Source: Acidimicrobiaceae bacterium (GTDB lineage: Bacteria; Actinomycetota; Acidimicrobiia; Acidimicrobiales; Acidimicrobiaceae). From it: a stretch of 21,064 nucleotides of DNA. The stretch spans positions 1 to 21,064 of the forward strand of contig JABEUO010000191.1 in assembly GCA_013044415.1 (NCBI GenBank), in the 5' to 3' direction. The notes under the pieces are model-generated. The model worked only from the letters and a program-made list of their open reading frames with translations, was not told where the DNA came from and searched no databases. Shown in pieces: positions 15,778 through 21,064 of the stretch; the first letter of the stretch is position 1, and each line of letters begins with the position of its first letter. The translations under genes and the position numbers were made by a program.

Positions 15778-16219
15778 TTCAGTTGCCCAATGCGGAATTT
15801 GCAGTCAGCGACCAAACCATTTAGACAGTCAATGGCTCTCTTCCGGGAGGCGGTGACAGCCTTTGGGTCCTCTGTTCCTTGTTGCCGATGGATCGTTGGG
15901 CAAGTCTCGTTGCAAGTCGAGCTAACTTGAAAGACACCGTCACCCACGTAGCGCATGTCGAGTGTCCTTTGGCGTTTCTGATGGTTCGCAGGATTGTCAC
16001 CTAGGCTCAGATCATTTCCGGCGGGCTGGTATCCGCTGTTCGTTCCACCACTCGTCTCGGCTCTGCACGGTCTGACCCTCCGGCAAGTTCGAAAAAACTC
16101 TCCCTTTCCGACTTTCTGTATAGGCGATGCCGTTGCTTCTGAGTTGATAAATAGTGAGGCCACTCATGATGATGCACCTTCTGAGCCTGGTCCTTGGTTC
16201 GCAAAATTGCATTCATGAC
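15778..16219. other. Gene-poor stretch, no recognisable product
   Basis: Open frames exist on the minus strand (15750-16163, 137 codons, and the tail of the resolvase remnant to 16007), but their composition is rich in Arg, Cys and Glu without domain signatures, they overlap one another in different frames, and none has a good ribosome site at its first codon. They are most likely decayed mobile-element or chance frames. Confidence 0.4.
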
Positions 16220-16399
16220 AACTGCCTCAATAGTACGTTGAGCCATGTTGGCAGCCGAGCGACGACCATAGAGACGGGCGCACAACGATGTGAGCAACTC
16301 CGTGATATCGCACACTAAGTCATCGTCTATCTCGGCTGGGTCTACGACAACCAACCTGATAGGGAGACTTCCTGATTGAGCACCAAGGGCTACCTCCAC
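16220..16399 (-). pseudogene. IS607-type serine recombinase (resolvase) C-terminal remnant, minus-strand copy
   Basis: A minus-strand frame that opens at the centre of an inverted repeat encodes residues closely resembling the C-terminal part of IS607-family transposon resolvases as I remember them: ALGAQ, then RLVVVDPAEIDDDLVCDI, then TELLTSLCARLYGRRSAAN. The whole catalytic N-terminal half (serine nucleophile region and DNA-binding helix) is missing, and the frame then runs into unrelated sequence up to 16007. No tnpB could be found beside it. It is therefore a truncated fragment of a past insertion, not an active recombinase. The family call is from motif memory; the fragment itself is clearly visible. 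Confidence 0.72.
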
Positions 16400-16423
16400 A
16401 TAGTCAGCCCTTGGTGCTCAATC
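16374..16423. repeat. 18-bp perfect inverted repeat inside the resolvase remnants
   Basis: GATTGAGCACCAAGGGCT (16374-16391) and its exact complement (16406-16423) flank a 14-bp spacer. Both arms encode the same ALGAQS stretch of the resolvase, one on each strand, so the palindrome marks the junction of two inverted copies rather than a terminator or transposon end. Confidence 0.85.
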
Positions 16424-16474
16424 GAGACCGCTCGTGGTGGTCGATCTGCCGAGATAGAAGACGATCTCGTGAGG
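16407..16474 (+). pseudogene. IS607-type resolvase remnant, plus-strand inverted copy
   Basis: Read on the plus strand, this segment gives ALGAQSRPLVVVD, then after loss of one base AEIEDDLVRE, the same resolvase segment as the minus-strand copy next to it. The one-base deletion near 16446-16447 shifts the frame, and similarity stops soon after 16474, so it is a frameshifted fragment. The two copies differ at many positions outside the 18-bp repeat, implying either an old duplication or two related but separate insertions. The LexA box of the dnaE2 operon begins about 50 bp to the right. Confidence 0.65.
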
Positions 16475-16515
16475 GAGGGAACGGGTTCGAGGTCGTCAAT
16501 AAATTCCCGGAACGC

Positions 16516-16546
16516 TTCAGTTATACGAACCTATGTTCGGTACAAT
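16516..16546 (+). promoter_or_regulatory. Promoter of the small ORF-dnaE2 operon
   Basis: A good -10 hexamer TACAAT lies at 16541-16546. A weak -35-like TTCAGT at 16516-16521 has 19-bp spacing, as in an activator- or repressor-controlled promoter. The -10 ends 6 bp before the ATG at 16553, so the transcription start should fall on or next to that ATG, predicting a leaderless mRNA. The LexA box fills the space between the two elements. Confidence 0.65.
16526..16539. promoter_or_regulatory. LexA (SOS) box
   Basis: The palindrome CGAAC-CTAT-GTTCG matches the actinobacterial/Gram-positive LexA consensus (core GAAC-N4-GTTC) perfectly in both arms. It sits directly before the -10 hexamer, where bound LexA would block RNA polymerase. 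DnaE2 is a classic SOS gene in mycobacteria, so the match in position and target is strong. Confidence 0.9.
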
Positions 16547-16552
16547 GGGGTC

Positions 16553-16762
16553 ATGGCACCTTCGAGAGTTCAAATTAAAGGCCTTCCTTGCATCCAGGCT
16601 CGAAGAATCTTTAGACATTCGCAGAGGTCGATCAGGGTATCGATCCAACTCCGACGGAAGAAATATTCCGTCATCGTAACAAACTCAGGAATCTTCGGGC
16701 CTGCGCGGTTAACCCCTATCCAACTGATAGCTGGGGTCGCATGGCCACTCGGAGGATCCTGA
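16553..16762 (+). CDS. Small basic protein of the SOS operon, leaderless, unknown
   Basis: This 69-residue ORF begins with ATG exactly where the promoter predicts transcription to start, and its TGA stop (16760-16762) overlaps the dnaE2 ATG by one base (TGATG). These two placements argue for a translated, coupled first gene. The product is very basic in its first half (RRIFRHSQRSIRVSIQLRRK) and ends hydrophobic (LIAGVAWPLGGS). I see no domain. The arrangement 'beta-strand-like VxVxNSG, then PARL, then AWPL' vaguely recalls the end of actinobacterial ImuB proteins, the usual DnaE2 partner, so it might be a leftover ImuB C-terminus; this is a weak guess. A pure translational leader is the alternative. 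Confidence 0.5.
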   Translation: MAPSRVQIKGLPCIQARRIFRHSQRSIRVSIQLRRKKYSVIVTNSGIFGPARLTPIQLIAGVAWPLGGS

Positions 16763-19700
16763 TGGACGCTGAACCCGGCTATGCGGAACTACACACTCAC
16801 TCCAACTACAGCTTTTTAGACGGGGTCTCCGATCCCCAAGAGATGGTAGACGAAGCCCATCGACTCGGTATTTCCGGAATTGCCATAACGGATCACAACG
16901 GTTTTTACGCTCTACCAAAGTTTGCTAGTGCCGCCAAAGGGTTGGGTATTGCAACTATATTCGGTGCCGAGCTAACCCTTGAGTCCGTACACAAAAGGAC
17001 TGTTTTACCAGATCCGCCAGGGGATCATTTGGTCGTTTTGGCAAAGTCTCCGAAGGGGTACGCCAATCTTTCGACATCTATCACCCACGGACAACTTGCA
17101 GGAAAAGAGAAGGGTCGTTTCTCGTTATCTCTTTTAGAGCTGGCCGAGAACTCACAGGGAGAATTTGTCGTCCTCACCGGGTGCCGAAAGGGGGCGGTAC
17201 CGAGGGCCCTCGTACAAGAGGGGCCTAGAGCAGCGAAACTCGAACTCAATAAGTTAATCGAACTCTTTGGCAGAGAAAATGTGTACGCCGAATGCTGGGA
17301 TCATGGTGAACCAATAGATCAGCAGAGAAACATTGAGATGGTTGAGATAGCCATGTCTCTTCGGGTAACGCCCGTAGCTACCTCAAATGCACATTACTGC
17401 TCCCCAAGGAGTGGGAAATGTGCTCATGTTGTATCGGCAATCAGGTCAAGAAGGTCACTCCAAGAAGCCGACCCGTGGCTCGCCCCCTCCTTTGCGAGAC
17501 ACCTCAGGTCGCCCAAGGAGCAGTATCGGAGGTTCGCTAGGTTCCCTGGGCTGGTAGAAATGACCCTGGAAGTCCAGGCGAAGTGTGCCTTTGATCTAGC
17601 ACTTCTAGCCCCCAAGTTACCCACCTCCTTGGCGCCAGAGGGTTATAGCGACGACGAGTGGCTTAGGCATCTCAGCTACGCCCTCGGGGAGTCTCGATAC
17701 GGAACGACGGAGAACGAGAGGGTCAAAGGCGCCTATCAGCAGATTGACTATGAACTCAGGATCATATCGGAGCTGGGATTTTCGGGATACTTCCTTGTCG
17801 TCTGGGATATCGTCGAGTTCTGTCGACATGAGGGGATCTACTGTCAGGGTCGAGGTTCTGCCGCAAACTCAGCGGTCTGCTATGCGATAGGAATAACCAA
17901 TGTCGACCCAGTGTCGCTAAGACTACTATTCGAGAGGTTTCTCTCTCCAGAGAGGGACGGTCCACCAGATATCGATATCGATATCGAAAGTGACCGGAGA
18001 GAGGAAGTGCTGCAGTATGTGTTCGCCAAGTACGGACGAGATATGGCGGCTCAGGTCGCAAGCGTCATCACCTACAGATCAAAGTCGGCGATCAGAGAGG
18101 TAGGGAAGGTTTTTGGGTATCCCAACGAGGTGATCGACTCCTGGTCTAAGCGAATCGAAAGATGGGGTTCGGTAGAAGCGGCTACGGAGGTAAAGGACCG
18201 ATTCGGCAACCCGTACCTCACCCTGCCGGATGATGTCAAACAGATGGCCATGGAAATCGAACATAACCCACGCCACCTCGGTCTTCACGTCGGAGGAATG
18301 GTCATTTGTGATAGACCAATCCATGAGGTATGCCCAATCGAATGGGCAAGGGCGGACAACAGGAGCGTGCTGCAATGGGATAAGGATGATTGTGCAACGG
18401 TGGGTCTAGTAAAGTTTGATCTCCTTGGCCTCGGAATGTTATCGGCCCTTCACGAGATGGTCGACATCGTCATGGAAGTCCACGGTACAAAAGTAGATCT
18501 TGCCCTCATTCCTCAGGAAGACGACGTTTACGAAATGTTATGCAGGGCGGATTCCGTCGGCGTCTTCCAGGTCGAAAGTAGGGCTCAAATGGCCACCCTT
18601 CCAAGACTAAAGCCAAGGCACTTCTACGACCTAGTAGTCGAAGTCGCCCTTATTAGACCGGGTCCAATCCAGGGTGGTTCAGTCCACCCTTACATACGGA
18701 GACGAAATGGTGAAGAGGAGGTCAGCTATCTCCATCCGCTTCTCGAAAATTCCCTTTCAAAGACCCTAGGAGTGCCGTTATTCCAAGAGCAGCTTATGCA
18801 GATGGCTATGGATGTAGCTGGATTTACTCCAGCTGAAGCGGATCGCCTCCGCCAAGCGATGGGATCAAAGCGTTCAGCTGAAAAGATGACCCTTTTGAAG
18901 GGACGGTTCTTTGCTGGGATGGCAAAAAACGGGATACACTCGGCGGGGGCAGAGGGAATCTTTGAGAAACTCTCCGCTTTCGCTAATTTCGGCTTCCCGG
19001 AGAGCCATGCGGCGTCCTTCGCCTATTTAGTTTACGCTAGCGCTTGGTTTAAGCTCCATTATCCGGCGGCTTTCTTGGCGGCGTTGTTGAGATCCCAACC
19101 GATGGGATTTTGGTCTCCTCAAACCCTTTCCCAGGATGCTAAAAGGCATGGAGTAACGGTTTTCGGGCCGATAGTAGGAAAGAGCGGATACTGGGCAACC
19201 CTTGAAAACAAAGACTCTACTAAGCCGATAAAAGCCATGGAATCGCCCAATATACACCCTCCTATCCCCAGGGAAGAACTCTGGCCTTGTGTGAGGGTAG
19301 GACTGGAGTCAATCTCAGGAATAGGGAGGACAGTGGCGAAGAGAATCGTTGAAAATGGACCTTATGTATCCATGATAGACCTCGCCACAAAGGCGTCCCT
19401 AAACAGGAGCCAGATGGAATCTCTCGCCCAGGCTGGTGCGCTAACGGAAATCGAAGAGTCGTCCCTCCGTAAGAAGTTATCGAGGAGGGAGGCCCTTTGG
19501 ATGGCGGCACCATCAGTTGGGGTGAAAAATAACGTGCTCCCCGGCATGAAAGATCCACCGATTCCGCCCAAGTTGACCGAGTTGACAGCTATACAGGTGA
19601 TGTCTCTCGATGCTTCCCTCGTTGGCATCACAACGAGCGGACATCCTATGGAGCTTTTGCGTGATGAACTTGCAAAGCAAGGTGCGACACGGGCTTGCGA

Positions 19701-19995
19701 CTTAGCAAAACTCCAAAACGGATGCAAGGTCTTGGTCGCCGGAGTAGTAACGCACAGACAAAGGCCAGCGACGGCAAATGGGGTAACTTTCATTAATCTC
19801 GAAGACGAGACCGGATTGGTCAACGTCATCTGCTCGAAGGGGGTCTGGGTACGCTTCAGGGAAGTGGCCAAGTCAAATCCAGCCTTATCGATTGCTGGTG
19901 GCTTAGAGGTCAATGGTGCCGTGATCAATATAGTTGCGACAAAAATTACCGCCTTGAAACTGCAATTGGCTTCGCGCCCGAGAGATTTTCACTGA
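16762..19995 (+). CDS. dnaE2: Error-prone DNA polymerase III alpha subunit DnaE2
   Basis: DnaE2 is the damage-inducible C-family polymerase that, with ImuA/ImuB, carries out mutagenic translesion synthesis. The 1077 residues show an N-terminal PHP domain opening YAELHTHSNYSFLDG (7-21), GRGSAANSAVCYAIG (363-377), the polymerase acidic motif PDIDIDIESDRREEV (402-416; D403 and D405 likely catalytic) and the third Asp553 in LVKFDLLGLG. These are followed by the fingers region (ALIRPGPIQGGSVHPY), a helix-hairpin-helix (ESISGIGRTVAKRI) and a C-terminal OB fold (CKVLVAGVVTHRQRP...VNVICSKGVW). The RREEV motif and length favour DnaE2 over the replicative DnaE1 (about 1180 aa). The start at 16762 is chosen because GGAGGA (16751-16756) lies 5 nt upstream; the ATG at 16741 would add seven residues but overlaps the small ORF deeply. 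Confidence 0.95.
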   Translation: MDAEPGYAELHTHSNYSFLDGVSDPQEMVDEAHRLGISGIAITDHNGFYALPKFASAAKGLGIATIFGAELTLESVHKRTVLPDPPGDHLVVLAKSPKGYANLSTSITHGQLAGKEKGRFSLSLLELAENSQGEFVVLTGCRKGAVPRALVQEGPRAAKLELNKLIELFGRENVYAECWDHGEPIDQQRNIEMVEIAMSLRVTPVATSNAHYCSPRSGKCAHVVSAIRSRRSLQEADPWLAPSFARHLRSPKEQYRRFARFPGLVEMTLEVQAKCAFDLALLAPKLPTSLAPEGYSDDEWLRHLSYALGESRYGTTENERVKGAYQQIDYELRIISELGFSGYFLVVWDIVEFCRHEGIYCQGRGSAANSAVCYAIGITNVDPVSLRLLFERFLSPERDGPPDIDIDIESDRREEVLQYVFAKYGRDMAAQVASVITYRSKSAIREVGKVFGYPNEVIDSWSKRIERWGSVEAATEVKDRFGNPYLTLPDDVKQMAMEIEHNPRHLGLHVGGMVICDRPIHEVCPIEWARADNRSVLQWDKDDCATVGLVKFDLLGLGMLSALHEMVDIVMEVHGTKVDLALIPQEDDVYEMLCRADSVGVFQVESRAQMATLPRLKPRHFYDLVVEVALIRPGPIQGGSVHPYIRRRNGEEEVSYLHPLLENSLSKTLGVPLFQEQLMQMAMDVAGFTPAEADRLRQAMGSKRSAEKMTLLKGRFFAGMAKNGIHSAGAEGIFEKLSAFANFGFPESHAASFAYLVYASAWFKLHYPAAFLAALLRSQPMGFWSPQTLSQDAKRHGVTVFGPIVGKSGYWATLENKDSTKPIKAMESPNIHPPIPREELWPCVRVGLESISGIGRTVAKRIVENGPYVSMIDLATKASLNRSQMESLAQAGALTEIEESSLRKKLSRREALWMAAPSVGVKNNVLPGMKDPPIPPKLTELTAIQVMSLDASLVGITTSGHPMELLRDELAKQGATRACDLAKLQNGCKVLVAGVVTHRQRPATANGVTFINLEDETGLVNVICSKGVWVRFREVAKSNPALSIAGGLEVNGAVINIVATKITALKLQLASRPRDFH

Positions 19996-20229
19996 AACAA
20001 GCTAAACCGGCTAAGCAACAGTGTGATTGAACGGCGATCCAGGGTTGCTCCCGATAGAGATGTCCGCGTATACTCATAGGCTAGTTGACGATCTAGCGTG
20101 AAGCGAAAATGGACTACACCCTTCCCCCTCAGCCCAACCAAAGGAATCTTTTGTAAATTCTCGACAGCTGAAAAGGATCCCAATAATGCTTGGCGGCCTA
20201 CAAAGGGGCGTGATTCAATAAAAGTAAAT
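19996..20229 (+). promoter_or_regulatory. Intergenic region with possible promoter for the ABC-transporter gene
   Basis: No clear terminator follows dnaE2. A plausible promoter is TTGCTC (20045-20050) - 18 bp - TATACT (20069-20074), giving a leader of about 150 nt before the TTG start of the binding-protein gene. The last 20 bases before that start contain no SD-like sequence. Confidence 0.4.
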
Positions 20230-21064
20230 TTGAAGATCTCGGGCATTTCCAGGATCGTTACCACCTTCATCTCAGCTGTCCTGTTACTGACGGCCTGCGG
20301 GACGGTATCAAGCAGCAAGCCAACTAGCAACTCCCCTATCGATACCCTACTAAATAGTCCATCGGCACCCGGGATAACCGATTCCAGCATCCTTTTAGGC
20401 AGCAAGCAGACAATGTCTGGGCCAGCAGCGCCCGGCAATAGCGAGATTGCCCCGGCAATAGAGGCATTTTTCGAATACGCCAACGCATTAGGCGGTGTGA
20501 ATGGGCGTAAAGTATCGCTTTATTACCAAGATGATCAATACAACCCGGCGACAACAGTCAAGGTTGTGAAGCAGCTTGTCCAAAAGTACAACGTGTTCGC
20601 CCTCGTCGCTGGGTTCGAAACAACTTCCAGCCAAAACGTGGAGCCGTACTTGACCCAACGACAGATCCCCGATCTATTCGTAGGGTCTGGCTGTAATTGC
20701 TGGAGTTCGCCTAGTTCATCATCCCTCACCTTCGGATTTGGTCCGAGTTATGCAACTCAGGGTCTCATCATAGGAAAAATCATCGATAAAAAATTCCCAA
20801 ATGCCAAGGTTGGCGTAATCTATCAAGACAATTCATTTGGCACTGCTGGCCTGCTCGGGTTGCGACAAGGCTTGGGATCGAACAGAATCGTTGCAACCCA
20901 GTCCTACGACACCTCGTCACTGTCAAGCGGCCTCGGCGAACAAATCCAAGCCCTGAAAAACGCCGGAGTCAATCTAATAGTCAGCTTTTCAATTCCCGAA
21001 GCCACTGCCCTCGAACTGATTGCTCAGAACAGCCTTGGAGTGAAGATTACAACCTTCACCTCGG
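20230..21064 (+). CDS. Branched-chain amino-acid-type ABC transporter substrate-binding lipoprotein, 3' end cut
   Basis: The reading frame continues to the window edge (278 codons visible; family members have about 380-430). A TTG at 20230 gives a classic lipoprotein signal: basic start (Lys2, Arg8), hydrophobic core, lipobox LLTAC with Cys23 as the lipidation site, then a Ser/Thr/Pro-rich linker. The mature part matches the LivK/Peripla_BP_6 fold: ILLGSKQTMSGPAAPGN, AFFEYANALGGVNGRKVSLYYQDDQYNPATTVKVVKQLV, and VGVIYQDNSFGTAGLLGL. Ligands of this family include Leu/Ile/Val, other amides and aromatic compounds, so the substrate is open. The frame is open upstream to a GTG at 20098, but that start would bury the signal peptide. 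It may start an import operon that continues beyond the window. Confidence 0.88.
   Translation, partial: MKISGISRIVTTFISAVLLLTACGTVSSSKPTSNSPIDTLLNSPSAPGITDSSILLGSKQTMSGPAAPGNSEIAPAIEAFFEYANALGGVNGRKVSLYYQDDQYNPATTVKVVKQLVQKYNVFALVAGFETTSSQNVEPYLTQRQIPDLFVGSGCNCWSSPSSSSLTFGFGPSYATQGLIIGKIIDKKFPNAKVGVIYQDNSFGTAGLLGLRQGLGSNRIVATQSYDTSSLSSGLGEQIQALKNAGVNLIVSFSIPEATALELIAQNSLGVKITTFTS

Noticed and set aside
15750..16163. A 137-codon minus-strand hypothetical gene
   Set aside because: No ribosome site or domain, overlap with another frame from the resolvase remnant, and its end lies inside a hairpin. Treated as chance or decayed sequence.
16374..16423. Intrinsic terminator or transposon terminal inverted repeat
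   Set aside because: Both arms encode the same resolvase segment and no T-tract follows. IS607 elements do not carry terminal inverted repeats of this kind.
16376..16762. A 128-codon plus-strand frame starting at the inverted repeat
   Set aside because: It joins part of the resolvase remnant to the small SOS ORF across the promoter and LexA box, with no ribosome site. Only the part from 16553 is supported.
19362..19928. A 188-codon minus-strand frame inside dnaE2
   Set aside because: Antisense shadow; the polymerase reading frame is intact and motif-rich.
19989..20483. A 164-codon minus-strand frame overlapping the end of dnaE2 and the ABC binding-protein gene
   Set aside because: Covers the lipoprotein signal and lipobox of the plus-strand gene, which is far better supported.

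Overview
The window comes from a bacterial chromosome with roughly even base composition. Gene content and order point to an actinobacterium: an hpf-secA-prfB block, a manB - Trm112-like - SIS-type sugar isomerase block followed by an S-adenosylhomocysteinase gene, an actinobacterial-type LexA box (CGAAC-N4-GTTCG) before dnaE2, and actinobacterial IS607-type resolvase remnants. The moderate GC and frequent TTG/GTG starts would fit an acidophilic Acidimicrobiia-like lineage. That placement is an inference, not something the sequence proves.

Positions 1-12027 form a long run of minus-strand genes, read from right to left: a small zinc-ribbon protein, a large multi-pass membrane protein of the PTPS-related/GT-C-like type, manB (phosphomanno/phosphoglucomutase), a Trm112-like protein, a bifunctional phosphoglucose/phosphomannose isomerase, ahcY, hpf, secA and prfB (3' end cut by the window edge). 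They cover sugar-phosphate supply for surface glycans, methyl-cycle clean-up, ribosome hibernation, protein export and termination. From memory the order resembles the Mycobacterium tuberculosis secA1...sahH...manB neighbourhood, but this ahcY is the short archaeal/Thermotoga-like form.

Positions 12028-12626 are non-coding and unusually structured: an AT-rich palindrome cluster, a possible H-type RNA pseudoknot, and several tandem repeats that run into the 3' end of a minus-strand CPBP-family membrane protease gene (12627-13445). That gene diverges from ftsH (13596-15587, plus strand).

Positions 15588-16480 hold no convincing intact gene. They contain a hairpin after ftsH and decayed IS607-type serine-recombinase fragments facing away from each other around an 18-bp perfect inverted repeat.

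Immediately to the right lies the most interesting unit: a LexA box overlapping a promoter whose predicted transcription start falls on an ATG, giving a leaderless 69-codon ORF. That ORF overlaps by one base the properly SD-led start of dnaE2, the SOS mutagenesis polymerase. The window ends in a lipoprotein substrate-binding protein of a branched-chain amino-acid-type ABC importer, cut at the edge.
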